This document shows positions 10,367-18,955 of a stretch of 50,695 nt of DNA, piece after piece (positions within the stretch are counted from its first letter, which is position 1; every line of letters starts with the position of its first letter). The notes beneath the pieces are model-generated. The model ran no database searches. It saw only the letters and a list, made by a program, of their open reading frames with translations, and was not told the DNA's origin. The stretch is from Magnetospirillum sulfuroxidans (GTDB lineage: Bacteria; Pseudomonadota; Alphaproteobacteria; Rhodospirillales; Magnetospirillaceae), in NCBI RefSeq assembly GCF_018224925.1, contig NZ_JAGTUF010000017.1, forward strand, positions 24,186-74,880. The letters run 5' to 3'. The position numbers were made by a program, and so were the translations under genes.

Positions 10367-11518
10367 TTAGGTTGCGGGTAAGACGATTGCATCGGCCACC
10401 CGGAAAAACTGTGCCCTTTCCCCGAAACCGGCGAACATGGATTCGTCGGTCCCGGTCATCCAGCTTTGGGCGTTCAGCCCCGCCAGTTCGTCGAACAAGG
10501 CGGTTCGGCGGATCTCGTCCAGATGCGCCACCACCTCGTCCAACAACAACAGCGGCGCCAGGCCGCTTAAACTTGTCCGCACGCGGGCCTGGGCCAGGAC
10601 GATGGACACCAGAACCGCCTTTTGCTCACCGGTGGAACATTCCCCCGCCGGCAAATCCTTTCCCCCGTGGCGCACCGCCAAATCGGATCGATGCGGTCCG
10701 ATGGTCGCCCCGCCCGCCGCCGCGTCACGCGCCCGCGCGCGTAAAAGAGCGCCCCGGAAACGATCCTCGGCCTCGGCCTCGGCCAATTCGGCCGTCCAGC
10801 CCTCGATCTCGCCGGCCAGGGCCAGACGGGCGGCGGGGAAAGCCCCGATCCCCAACCGACAGGCCGCATCCAGACGCGCCACCGTCGCCACCCTGGCCTT
10901 GGCCACCGCCACGCCGTGGCGGGCCATGGTATCTTCAAGCGCCGCCAGCCATTTGCCATCGGCGCCCCCCGCCCGCAGCAGCCGCGAGCGTTCGCGCATG
11001 GCGTGCTCGTAAGCCCCCGACCGGGCGGCGTGCCCTTCGTCTTGTCCCAGCACCAGACGATCAAGAAAGCGCCGCCGTCCCCCGGCGCCTTCGATGAACA
11101 GCCGGTCCATGGCCGGGGTCAACCACAAGGCCGACACCAGACCGGCCAAAGAGCGGGCCTTGGCCGGCTGACCGTCGATCCGGATCGCCCGGCGTTCCGA
11201 TCCTCCGTCGCGCCCGCTGCCGATTTCAACCCGGCCGGCGGGGCCGTCCAGAACCGCCGCCACCGCCCACGTCCGCGCCGCGCTGTCGCGCCGTCCCACA
11301 TCAGCCAAGGCGGCCCGGCGCATGCCCCGACCGGGGGCAAGAAAAGACAAGGCCTCCAACAGATTGGTTTTACCCGCCCCATTGGCGCCGGTCAGCACCA
11401 CTGGCCGGCTGTCGGTGTCGAAGCGCAGGTGGGCGTAACAACGAAAATCAGTCAGCGTCAGCCGGCGAACGGCCAGACGCGGCGACAGATCGGGTTCGCT
11501 CACGACGGCGCCGGTCAC
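10367..11518 (-). CDS. recF: DNA replication and repair protein RecF
   Basis: A 383-residue SMC-like ATPase that helps load RecA at single-strand gaps with RecOR. Walker A is GANGAGKT (44-51), the signature motif is STGEQKAVL, and Walker B is LLLLDEVVAHLD (323-334, Asp327). The DFRCY element near residue 24 is the usual RecF N-terminal motif. The GTG start at 11518 overlaps the dnaN stop by four bases (GTGA), giving translational coupling; a few residues before the conserved core may be dispensable. The gene follows the common dnaN-recF-gyrB order. Confidence 0.97.
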   Translation of the reverse strand: MTGAVVSEPDLSPRLAVRRLTLTDFRCYAHLRFDTDSRPVVLTGANGAGKTNLLEALSFLAPGRGMRRAALADVGRRDSAARTWAVAAVLDGPAGRVEIGSGRDGGSERRAIRIDGQPAKARSLAGLVSALWLTPAMDRLFIEGAGGRRRFLDRLVLGQDEGHAARSGAYEHAMRERSRLLRAGGADGKWLAALEDTMARHGVAVAKARVATVARLDAACRLGIGAFPAARLALAGEIEGWTAELAEAEAEDRFRGALLRARARDAAAGGATIGPHRSDLAVRHGGKDLPAGECSTGEQKAVLVSIVLAQARVRTSLSGLAPLLLLDEVVAHLDEIRRTALFDELAGLNAQSWMTGTDESMFAGFGERAQFFRVADAIVLPAT

Positions 11519-12633
11519 ACCCGCATGGGCATCAGCACATAGATGGCCCCGGCATTGACCCCATCGCGCACCACCGTCGGGCTGGCGGCATCGGCCATGG
11601 AGAAGCGGGCAGCCTCGCCCTCGACCTGGCCCAGGATATCGAGCAGGTAGCGGGAATTGAAGCCGATTTCCAGCGGCGTCGAATCGTATTGGGCCTCGAT
11701 TTCTTCGGTGGCCGAGCCGTTTTCCGGGCTGGACGCCGACAATGTCACCGTGCCTTTTTCCAAGCTCAGCTTGATGGCGCGGCTTTTTTCCGTCGAGATG
11801 GCCGAAACGCGATCCACCGCCTGGGCAAAGCTTTTGACGTCAACGTCCAGCTGCTTATCGTTGTCGGCCGGGATCACCCGTTCGTAATCGGGGAAGGTGC
11901 CGTCGATCAGCTTGCTGGTCAGCACCGCGTCGCCAAAGGCGAAGCGCAGCTTGGTTTCCGACAGCGACACCGTGACTTCGCCATCGGTTTCGTCAATCAA
12001 TTTGCGCATTTCCTGCACGGTCTTGCGCGGAATGATCACGCCGGGCATACCGGCCGCGCCTTCGGGCAGGGTGATTTCCACCCGCGCCAGCCGATGACCG
12101 TCGGTCGCCACCGCCCGCAGCACTTCGCCGCCGGGCGTGGTCGCCGCATGCAGATAGATGCCGTTGAGGTAATAGCGGGTTTCTTCGGTCGAGATGGCGA
12201 AGCGGGTGCGATCAACCAACGCCTTCAACTCGGCCGCGCTCATGCAGAAGGTAAAGGGCAGCTCGCCCCCCGACAGCACCGGAAAATCTTCCACCGGCAA
12301 GCACGACAGCGAGAATTTCGACCGCCCCGAACGCAAGGTCATGATGCCGGTATCGGCGTCATGCTCGATTTCCACCTGGGAACCGTCGGGCAGCTTGCGG
12401 ACGATTTCATAGAAGGTGTGGGCTGGCGCCGTGGTGGCGCCGGGACGGGTGACGTCCGCCGCCGCCGTCTCGATGATATCGAGATCCATGTCGGTGGCGT
12501 TCAGGCTCAGACTGCCGGGACGGCCTTCCAGCTTGACGTTGGACAGAATCGGAATCGTGTTGCGGCGTTCAACGACGCTTTGCACATGGGCCAGAGACTT
12601 CAGCAGCTGGGCGCGCTCGATGGTCAGCTTCAT
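11515..12633 (-). CDS. dnaN: DNA polymerase III sliding clamp (beta subunit)
   Basis: DnaN forms a ring-shaped dimer that tethers DNA polymerase III to DNA. The protein is 372 residues from the Met at 12633 (MKLTIERAQLLKSL), which matches the family start; an upstream in-frame Met at 12666 would add 11 atypical residues. The three-domain clamp fold is recognisable from NTIPILSNV, TDGHRLA, PRKTVQEMRKL and the C-terminal YVLMPMRV. It is coupled to recF by a 4-base overlap. Upstream, 12634-12856 is a 223-bp non-coding gap likely to hold its promoter, since the gene before it is an unrelated membrane protein. Confidence 0.97.
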   Translation of the reverse strand: MKLTIERAQLLKSLAHVQSVVERRNTIPILSNVKLEGRPGSLSLNATDMDLDIIETAAADVTRPGATTAPAHTFYEIVRKLPDGSQVEIEHDADTGIMTLRSGRSKFSLSCLPVEDFPVLSGGELPFTFCMSAAELKALVDRTRFAISTEETRYYLNGIYLHAATTPGGEVLRAVATDGHRLARVEITLPEGAAGMPGVIIPRKTVQEMRKLIDETDGEVTVSLSETKLRFAFGDAVLTSKLIDGTFPDYERVIPADNDKQLDVDVKSFAQAVDRVSAISTEKSRAIKLSLEKGTVTLSASSPENGSATEEIEAQYDSTPLEIGFNSRYLLDILGQVEGEAARFSMADAASPTVVRDGVNAGAIYVLMPMRV

Positions 12634-12856
12634 GACGTGTGGTAGATCCCGTTGATTGCCTGCCATTCCCTACCGATCAGGCAGGGGCGGCAGTATATCA
12701 CAGGGTTGACGGGGACAAAGCGCTTTCCAAAGCCGAGGGACCGGCGGGGCGCCGCTTGAGTTCAGACACCACGTTCTTTACCAAAACACATCACACACCC
12801 CTTTTTCCGCAGTTGGAATCATCCATCGTCAATACTACCGCAAACATGCCCACCCT

Positions 12857-14017
12857 TCAAGGCAAAGCAGAGGCAACCCCGCTTGCAGAGGACGACACCT
12901 CCAAACGAAACGAATAGGCGTTTTCCTCGGGGCTGCAATCATCCACGACGGGAATTTTCACCACACCGCCAGAAGACAGCGGATACACGATTTCCACCCC
13001 CCGAACCTTACACTTTAAAGTCACATCCGGTCCATTGCAGGTTCGTTCGATCTTGGTTTCGATTTTCTTGGCGAAGCGAGCCGGATCGAACACCTCGTTC
13101 TCGCCCAACTTGCACCAAACCCGGAACTTAACTTCGACGTTGATGGTCTCGCCCTTGCCGATATCGATTGACCATTTCTCATCGATTCCGGCCTGCGGCA
13201 AAATCGGCAGCCCCGCCGCCCCCACCTTCTTACGCACCACCCCGTCAGCGCCGGTCACCGTCACCGAAATCAGATGTCCCACCGGATTCTGGCCCGGCAC
13301 CAAATCGGGGACATAGGAAAATTCCAAAAACTCGGTCGATGCCACATCGCGGATGTAGTGACGGATACTCGCGCGATGCGAAACCGACATCAGGTAACAG
13401 TCCTGGGTGAAATCCATTTGCTCGATGCAGTAAACCCGCTCGATGAGGTCGGCGTAATAGCCGACCTTGGCCACCGCCCCGGCAATGTAATCAATATGGC
13501 GGCCCGTCTGCCCACCAAACAAAATACGGACACGACGGTCGAAATCGTCGTCCTCCGGTTTGGCCAGGGACGCCACGGTGGTGGCGACACCAAACAGCAT
13601 GAAAGCAACGAATCCGGCCGTCCAGGACTGGTAGAAACCCGGCCAGAACAACGCCTTCTCAACACTGAGCTGGGCGAAGAACAAGGTCAGGATCGCCGCG
13701 GCGGCACAGGCGGCGACGACCACCAGCTTGCGTTTGTCGCGCCAGAATTCCCGCAGCACTTCTCGTGGGCGCGGCCCGACGGCGAAGAAACGGCGCAAAC
13801 TGACCGCGCCGCCGCCAAGAACCACCCCGACCACCAGGGCCATGGCCGCGAAGCCCCAGCCCTGGCCGGAAATATGTGACAGCACGAACTGCAAGGCCGA
13901 ACTGGAAACGGCGGCGACGACCAAAATGCCGACGGCCTGACGCAAACCGAGAAAATGGCCCGAAATGAAGATACCCGCAGACAACACCACGACCAGCAGC
14001 AATGCGACCGTCAGCAT
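12857..14017 (-). CDS. Unknown membrane protein between dnaA and dnaN
   Basis: I do not recognise this 386-residue protein. The N-terminal 151 residues contain five probable membrane helices (about 2-17, 26-48, 53-75, 97-117, 128-151). The remaining 235 residues are soluble, with alternating beta-rich stretches and four to six cysteines (for example Cys197, Cys207, Cys302, Cys327, Cys336, Cys361). No catalytic motif is evident. A GGGAGGGGGG run lies directly before the ATG. It sits on the same strand between dnaA and dnaN, which are adjacent in many bacteria, so it looks like an insertion into a conserved block. The dnaA promoter could read into it. Confidence 0.75.
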   Translation of the reverse strand: MLTVALLLVVVLSAGIFISGHFLGLRQAVGILVVAAVSSSALQFVLSHISGQGWGFAAMALVVGVVLGGGAVSLRRFFAVGPRPREVLREFWRDKRKLVVVAACAAAAILTLFFAQLSVEKALFWPGFYQSWTAGFVAFMLFGVATTVASLAKPEDDDFDRRVRILFGGQTGRHIDYIAGAVAKVGYYADLIERVYCIEQMDFTQDCYLMSVSHRASIRHYIRDVASTEFLEFSYVPDLVPGQNPVGHLISVTVTGADGVVRKKVGAAGLPILPQAGIDEKWSIDIGKGETINVEVKFRVWCKLGENEVFDPARFAKKIETKIERTCNGPDVTLKCKVRGVEIVYPLSSGGVVKIPVVDDCSPEENAYSFRLEVSSSASGVASALP

Positions 14018-14089
14018 CCCCCCCTCCCGATAAACCCCTCAGAGGGGATACATATCAAAACGGGAATAACTTGGCCAGCCCGCAGCCCG

Positions 14090-15490
14090 TCAGTTTTGCA
14101 ACATGCGGCGCAGCAGTTCCACGTCCTCGGAGAAGCCGACATCGGACGAACGCAGCTCCTCGATCTTCTTGACCGCGTGCATCACCGTGGTGTGGTCGCG
14201 GCCGCCGAACTTGCGGCCGATCTCGGGTAGCGAGCGGCTGGTCAGTTGCTTGGCCAGATACATGGCCACCTGACGCGGCCGCGCCACCTGACGCGAACGC
14301 CGGGCCGAGGACATTTCCGCCAGCTTGATATTGAAATGCTCGGCCACCCGCTTTTGGATTTCCTCGATGGTGATGCGGCGATCCGAGGCCTTGAGCAGAT
14401 CGTGCAGCACATCTTGGGTGCTTTCCAGGGTGATGGAACGGCCCACCAATTGCGAATGGGCGACGACGCGATTCAGCGCCCCTTCCAATTCACGGACATT
14501 GCTGACGATCTTGTGGGCCAGGAACTCCATCACCTTTTGCGGCACCGCCGCCGCCATCTGCTCGGCCTTGGAATGCAAGATCCCCAGCCGCAGCTCATAG
14601 GTGGTGGCATGCAGGTCGGCGACCAGGCCGGAATTGAGGCGCGACCGCAACCGGTCCTCCATCCCTTCCAGGTCACTGGGGCTTTTATCGGCGGAAATGA
14701 CGATCTGCCGCCCCTGATCAACCAACGCGTTGAAGGTATGGAAAAACTCTTCCTGGGTCGCATCCTTGCCGGCAATGAACTGCACGTCGTCGACCATCAG
14801 AACATCGACCGAGCGGAATTGTTCCTTGAACGACATGGTGTCTTGCGAACGCAGCGCCCGGATAAAGCGATACATGAACTTTTCCGCCGACAAGTACAGA
14901 ACCCGGCGCGCCGGATTGTGGTCGCGGATGTGATGGGCAATGGCGTGCATCAGATGGGTCTTACCCAAGCCGACCCCGCCATAAAGAAACAGCGGATTGA
15001 ACGACACCGCCGAGGCCTCGGCGACGCGCAAGGCGGCGGCGTGGGCGAATTCGTTGGGCTTGCCGACGACGAAATTCTTGAAGGTGAAGCGCGGATCAAG
15101 CAGCGCCCCCAATTCGTCCTGATCCGCGGACGCCGCAGGAGCCGCCGAACGCGGACGCAACACACTGACCGTCGCCGTCGGCTTGGCCGATGCCACCGTC
15201 GTCGCATCCACCACCGGCGGCGGCGCCGCCGGTTCAGGGACACGGCTATTGGCGACAACAATCTCGATGGCGCTCAGGGCCGGATTTTCCGCCCCCCACA
15301 GCGTGCGGATACGCTCGCCGTAATGGGTCGCGACCCAGTCGCGCATGAACCGGGTCGGCAACCCCAGGCGAACCAAACCATCCGCCGCCTGATGCAGGGT
15401 AATCGGACGCAACCACGAACGATAAGCGGCATCCCCGACTTCGTCGCGCAAACGCCCCTTGATCCGATCCCATTCGGCATTGATCATCAT
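14090..15490 (-). CDS. dnaA: Chromosomal replication initiator DnaA
   Basis: DnaA binds origin DnaA boxes and opens the duplex. From the Met at 15490 (next Met 15487) it is 466 residues, normal for the family, with a GGGGAC ribosome-site-like stretch upstream. The open frame runs back to 15700 but those residues look non-coding; Met at 15568 is a less likely start. Domain I starts EWDRIKGRLRDEVG, a Pro/Ala linker covers about 85-130, AAA+ Walker A is GGVGLGKT (171-178) and Walker B has Asp234-Asp235. Domain IV carries the DNA-binding signature GRDHTTVMHAVKKIE. The upstream 560 bp are non-coding and may hold the promoter and origin. Confidence 0.97.
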   Translation of the reverse strand: MMINAEWDRIKGRLRDEVGDAAYRSWLRPITLHQAADGLVRLGLPTRFMRDWVATHYGERIRTLWGAENPALSAIEIVVANSRVPEPAAPPPVVDATTVASAKPTATVSVLRPRSAAPAASADQDELGALLDPRFTFKNFVVGKPNEFAHAAALRVAEASAVSFNPLFLYGGVGLGKTHLMHAIAHHIRDHNPARRVLYLSAEKFMYRFIRALRSQDTMSFKEQFRSVDVLMVDDVQFIAGKDATQEEFFHTFNALVDQGRQIVISADKSPSDLEGMEDRLRSRLNSGLVADLHATTYELRLGILHSKAEQMAAAVPQKVMEFLAHKIVSNVRELEGALNRVVAHSQLVGRSITLESTQDVLHDLLKASDRRITIEEIQKRVAEHFNIKLAEMSSARRSRQVARPRQVAMYLAKQLTSRSLPEIGRKFGGRDHTTVMHAVKKIEELRSSDVGFSEDVELLRRMLQN

Positions 15491-15995
15491 ATGTCCCCGA
15501 ACATTGGACTCAAGACAAAGGCCGCCCGGAGAAAACTTGGCGCGCGTATCGCCCCACGTCGTCGACATGGACCCGATGGAAACGCCACCTTCCCCTCCCC
15601 GAATCGGCCCAGCCGGCAGTTTCTCTTGCCCGCGAGCCCATCGAACATCACCGCGCCAACGGCCCCCAAAGCCGTATCCGACGCAGGACGCATCTTCCAC
15701 CCATCAGCATATTCACAAACCAACCGTGACACAATCGGCAAAACATAAGTATTTGTGATAACTAGCTGCACTTAGATGAAATCCAATAAAATAGAGATGC
15801 CGGCATCACCAGCAAAAAACTATCAAATTTTAACTAGATTTCCTGTCTATTCTTTTGAATAGGCTGGAGAGGGACGGACTCTAACGATGCGTCCGAGTCA
15901 ACACAACCGGACCGGAACAAGAACGCGGAAAATTTTTCCCTTGCTTTTCATCGGCAACAGGAATCCACAGTGCGGCGACGTGATTCAGTCACAGC
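15491..15995. other. Non-coding dnaA-rpsT interval; promoter and candidate oriC
   Basis: About 500 bp without a convincing gene. The part from about 15750 to 15870 is clearly AT-richer than anything nearby. Two 7-of-9 matches to the DnaA box TTATCCACA are seen: ATATTCACA at 15709-15717 and GAATCCACA at 15961-15969. The location next to dnaA is a common origin site, but alphaproteobacterial origins can lie elsewhere (for example near hemE in Caulobacter). The interval must at least contain the dnaA promoter, since rpsT upstream ends in a terminator. Confidence 0.4.
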
Positions 15996-16025
15996 AAAAG
16001 GCCGCGCCCCTGCGGGCGCGGCCTT
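15996..16025 (-). terminator. Intrinsic terminator of rpsT
   Basis: Arms 15998-16009 and 16014-16025 form a perfect 12-bp GC-rich stem with a 4-base loop, followed on the minus strand by TTTT. It lies 25 bases after the rpsT stop and separates rpsT from dnaA. Confidence 0.85.
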
Positions 16026-16050
16026 CCAACCGAATGAGTGCGACCAGGCC

Positions 16051-16323
16051 TTAGGCCAGCGGCAGCATGCTCTTGACGCGGGCGGCCAAGCGGCTAACCT
16101 TGCGCGAAGCGGTGTTCTTATGCAGCACGCCAGCCTGAGCACCCTTGACCAGTTCGGGCTGGGCGGCAGCCAGGGCAGCCTTGGCTTCCTCGGCATTGCC
16201 GCTGACGATGGCAAGCTCAACCTTCTTGACGAAGGTGCGGATACGGCTAACGCGAGCGCCGTTGACTTCGGTGCGACGCTCGGTCTGGCGAATGCGCTTC
16301 TTAGCCGACTGATGATGGGCCAT
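16051..16323 (-). CDS. rpsT: 30S ribosomal protein S20
   Basis: A 90-residue, very basic protein that binds 16S rRNA during 30S assembly. It has the family N-terminus [17 protein letters not shown] and the C-terminal [17 protein letters not shown] signature. Length is typical. It stands alone, upstream of dnaA on the same strand, with a strong terminator after it. Confidence 0.97.
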   Translation of the reverse strand: MAHHQSAKKRIRQTERRTEVNGARVSRIRTFVKKVELAIVSGNAEEAKAALAAAQPELVKGAQAGVLHKNTASRKVSRLAARVKSMLPLA

Positions 16324-16475
16324 GGATCAAACCTGTCAGATCAAGAGTTCAATTGGAAATTCGAAGGCGCGTTTATAGGGACGAGTCGCCGCGTCCGTCA
16401 AGCAAGAATCGACGGCAACACCAAAACGCGCTAAAACCATGGCGTCCGCCGTGCCCCTTTGGAGAACTCGAGCCC

Positions 16476-16967
16476 ATGTTCGAGAACGTCGCCGGCTTGC
16501 CGCTGGACCTGCCCCACCCCGCCCGCCAAGCCTTGATCGCCGCCGGCATCGACTGGCACGACGAACGCGTCGCCGAGGCCCACGTCACCCACGCGCTGAT
16601 GCTGGCGCCGGAAGCCCTGGCCACCCGCATCGGCGCCTATAAATTTTATTTCTACCGCCATCGCCTGCAAGAGGCCCTGCCGCACGCCTTCTCTGTCCTT
16701 GAAATGGCGGCAAAGCGCCTGCAATTGCCCCATGATTGGCGCCAAATCCAACCCCATCACGGCGCTTTTGGCGAAATCGAGCCGTGGCCGCGCCTGTTCC
16801 TGCAAGCCCTGATCGCCTATGGCTATTGCCTGGCCCGGCTGGGACGATTGGACGAAGGCCGCGCCGCCCTGGTCAAAGCGACGGAGCTGGATGGCGGCGA
16901 CAAGCTGGGAGCCGGCCGGCTGATCGCGATCATCGACCGTGGCGGCCTGGATGACGAGGACGATTAA
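16476..16967 (+). CDS. Small TPR-like helical protein of unknown role
   Basis: A 163-residue protein. GGAGAA at 16461-16466 supports the ATG at 16476 instead of the long upstream extension to 16353. The sequence is helical, with an AYKFYFYRHRLQEALPHAFSV-type segment (near residues 50-70) and a second repeat with AYGYCLARLGRLDEGRAAL (about 112-130), consistent with two or three degenerate TPR units. It ends in an acidic DDEDD tail. I recall similar short TPR proteins near nitrogen-fixation genes in related bacteria, but no nif gene is present here, so no function is assigned. It is probably co-transcribed with the next gene. Confidence 0.7.
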   Translation: MFENVAGLPLDLPHPARQALIAAGIDWHDERVAEAHVTHALMLAPEALATRIGAYKFYFYRHRLQEALPHAFSVLEMAAKRLQLPHDWRQIQPHHGAFGEIEPWPRLFLQALIAYGYCLARLGRLDEGRAALVKATELDGGDKLGAGRLIAIIDRGGLDDEDD

Positions 16968-17042
16968 CCTTATTCCAGCCGGGGGTGACAGAGCGTCCGT
17001 CGCGACTTATCCTAATCGGACGGAGGAGCGAGGAGATCGACC

Positions 17043-17396
17043 ATGGGCGCCACAATCCGGCTCATGCCCAATCATGACCCCCATTGGCAAGACCGCCTGG
17101 AGGCCGCCAAGGCCCGGCAAGCCGAGTTGCTGCGCCGCGAGGGCATTCTGACCGAAGCCGAGCAATCCGAATTGCTGGCCCTGCGCCAGGAAGCCGACCG
17201 CGCCTTCAACGCCCGCTTCCGCACCACGGCGGAATATCGTGACTTTTACCTCGGCCGCGCCCGCGATCTTCTTGAGGAAGAGGGCATCGACATGCCCATC
17301 CCCGCTTTAGCCGACGACGCCACCGTCGAAGAAATCGACCGCGTCCTTGGCATGGTCTGGCAAGCGGTCGAAGTCACCAACTCGGAAACCTTTTGA
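17043..17396 (+). CDS. Unknown small charged protein
   Basis: A 117-residue protein I do not recognise. GAGGAG at 17030-17035, seven bases before the ATG, gives firm support for the start. The N-terminal half is a long charged helix (DRLEAAKARQAELLRREGI, then EAEQSELLALRQEADRAF), possibly coiled coil. The second half contains FRTTAEYRDFYLGRARDLL and a short acidic tail. No signal peptide, membrane segment, cysteine pair or enzyme motif is visible. It follows the TPR-like gene by 75 bases on the same strand and may belong to the same transcript. Confidence 0.65.
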   Translation: MGATIRLMPNHDPHWQDRLEAAKARQAELLRREGILTEAEQSELLALRQEADRAFNARFRTTAEYRDFYLGRARDLLEEEGIDMPIPALADDATVEEIDRVLGMVWQAVEVTNSETF

Positions 17397-17401
17397 ATCC
17401 C

Positions 17402-17431
17402 TTGCTTTCCCTGCCCCGCTTGCGTTAAAGA
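17402..17431 (+). promoter_or_regulatory. Possible promoter for the 35-residue ORF
   Basis: TTGCTT at 17402-17407 and TAAAGA at 17426-17431 are separated by 18 bases and lie 22 bases before the start codon at 17454. The match to a sigma-70-type promoter is fair, not strong. Confidence 0.3.
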
Positions 17432-17453
17432 TGCCCGGTTGACGGAGAATCTC

Positions 17454-17561
17454 ATGCGCTACCGGCATTTCAGTGCTGTACGTCATGACGCCCCGGCCCC
17501 CGTGGCCCCGGCGGCGTTCTTCGTCGCCACCACCAAAACCGGCACTAAGACCACCGCGTAA
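17454..17561 (+). CDS. Small ORF, 35 residues, with ribosome site and terminator
   Basis: The ATG at 17454 is preceded by GGAG at 17444-17447, six bases away. The frame encodes a 35-residue peptide that begins MRYRHFSAVRHDAPAPVAPA, continues through a short hydrophobic AFFVATT and ends in a Thr/Lys-rich tail (TKTGTKTTA) before TAA at 17559. An intrinsic terminator follows 24 bases later, so this could be a complete monocistronic unit. No family is recognised. The peptide has basic residues first and a Pro/Ala middle, but no clear signal peptide or membrane helix. It may instead be a leader of the asd transcript. Confidence 0.45.
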   Translation: MRYRHFSAVRHDAPAPVAPAAFFVATTKTGTKTTA

Positions 17562-17584
17562 GCGGGCCGGTTCGTCGTATTCGC

Positions 17585-17621
17585 ACGAAAAAGGCCCGCG
17601 GACGATCCCCGCGGGCTTTTT
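17585..17621 (+). terminator. Intrinsic terminator upstream of asd
   Basis: GCCCGCGG pairs with CCGCGGGC around 17593-17615, flanked by AAAAA on the left and TTTTT on the right, with one bulged G. It can act in both directions and separates asd from the small upstream genes. Confidence 0.75.
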
Positions 17622-17681
17622 CGCATGAAAACCCCGGGTACAAGCTACGGGCTTCGAGCTTTAGGAACGGAGAGAAAGAGC

Positions 17682-18701
17682 ATGGGTTACAAGGTTGCTG
17701 TGATCGGAGCCACGGGCAATGTGGGCCGCGAGATGTTGCAGACCCTGTCTGAGCGGAACTTTCCGGTCAGCGAAGTGGTGGCGTTGGCTTCGGCCCGCTC
17801 GGTCGGCCGCGAAGTCTCGTTCGGCGAAGACCAGGTGCTGAAGGTCAAGGACCTGGACACCTATGACTTCAAGGGCACCGACATCGCGCTGTCGTCACCG
17901 GGGGCCTCGGTTTCGGCCATCCACTCCCCCCGCGCCGCCGCCGCCGGCTGCGTCGTCATCGACAACACCTCGCATTTCCGCATGGATCCCAACGTGCCGC
18001 TGGTGGTCCCCGAAGTGAACCCAGAAGCCATCGCCGAGTACACCAAGTCCGGCATTATCGCCAACCCCAATTGCTCGACCATTCAGATGGTCGTCGCCTT
18101 GAAGCCGCTGCACACGCTCGGCACCATCAAGCGCGTGGTGGTCAGCACCTATCAATCGGTGTCGGGCGCCGGCAAGGAAGGCATGGACGAGCTGTTCGAG
18201 CAGACCCGTGGCGTTTTCGTCAACGATTCCCGCGATCCGAAGAAGTTCCCCAAGCCCATCGCCTTCAACCTGATTCCGCAGATCGACGTCTTCATGGATG
18301 ACGGCTCGACCAAGGAAGAATGGAAGATGACGGTGGAAACCAAGAAGATCTTGGATTCCACCATCGAAGTGCATGCCACCTGTGTGCGCGTGCCGGTGTT
18401 CGTCGGCCATTCCGAATGCATCAATGTCGAATTCGAAAAGCCGGTCTCGGTCGAAGCCGCCACCCGCGCCTTGTCCAAGGCTCCGGGCGTGATCGTTGTC
18501 GATAAGCACGAGCCGGGCGGTTATGTCACCCCCATCGAATGCGTCGGCGAAGACGCCGTCTATATCAGCCGCATCCGCAAGGACCCGACCATCGCCAACG
18601 GCATTTCGTTCTGGTGCGTGTCGGACAATCTGCGCAAGGGCGCGGCCCTGAACGCGGTGCAGATCGCCGAGGCGCTGGCCCGCGACTACCTGAAGAAGTA
18701 A
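17682..18701 (+). CDS. asd: Aspartate-semialdehyde dehydrogenase
   Basis: Asd reduces aspartyl phosphate to aspartate semialdehyde with NADPH, the branch point to lysine/diaminopimelate, threonine and methionine. The start at 17682 (MGYKVAVIGATGNVG) follows GGAGAG and gives 339 residues. The nucleotide-binding loop GATGNVG is at 9-15 and the catalytic cysteine is Cys131 in NPNCSTIQ. GAGKEGMDEL and HATCVRVPVFVGHSE are family motifs. It appears monocistronic, with terminators on both sides. Confidence 0.98.
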   Translation: MGYKVAVIGATGNVGREMLQTLSERNFPVSEVVALASARSVGREVSFGEDQVLKVKDLDTYDFKGTDIALSSPGASVSAIHSPRAAAAGCVVIDNTSHFRMDPNVPLVVPEVNPEAIAEYTKSGIIANPNCSTIQMVVALKPLHTLGTIKRVVVSTYQSVSGAGKEGMDELFEQTRGVFVNDSRDPKKFPKPIAFNLIPQIDVFMDDGSTKEEWKMTVETKKILDSTIEVHATCVRVPVFVGHSECINVEFEKPVSVEAATRALSKAPGVIVVDKHEPGGYVTPIECVGEDAVYISRIRKDPTIANGISFWCVSDNLRKGAALNAVQIAEALARDYLKK

Positions 18702-18727
18702 AGACTTCAGCACCACAACCAAAAGAC

Positions 18728-18758
18728 AAAGCCCTCGTCCTTCCGACGAGGGCTTTTT
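18728..18758 (+). terminator. Intrinsic terminator of asd
   Basis: A perfect 9-bp stem, GCCCTCGTC (18731-18739) with GACGAGGGC (18745-18753), extended by AAA/TTT and followed by TTTTT. It begins 30 bases after the stop codon. Confidence 0.9.
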
Positions 18759-18890
18759 CGTGCTCATCTTCAATCGTGAAAGTCGCGGGAAAGCACAATT
18801 CGGCATTTATGATAAATAAGGCCAAGACCTGACATCCATAACCTTTCCCCTATCGGATATCATCGGCATAAACGTGCGGAATGCTCCAAA

Positions 18891-18931
18891 AGAACTACAC
18901 CATCGTATAAAACAACTACGCACATAGTTCT
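18891..18931. promoter_or_regulatory. Inverted repeat in the chemoreceptor promoter region
   Basis: AGAACTA at 18891-18897 and TAGTTCT at 18925-18931 are perfect inverted copies 27 bases apart, in an AT-rich stretch that ends 25 bases before the chemoreceptor start. It could be a regulator's operator with half sites on two helical turns, but chance is possible. Confidence 0.25.
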
Positions 18932-18955
18932 TATTATTTTAGTGACATCTAGGTG

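Noticed and set aside
12639-12917. 92-codon plus-strand ORF upstream of dnaN
   Set aside because: It overlaps the end of the membrane-protein gene, has no ribosome site and an unremarkable composition.
14246-15748. 500-codon plus-strand ORF opposite dnaA
   Set aside because: Antisense shadow of dnaA; the translation is rich in His/Arg/Gln and has no recognisable domain.
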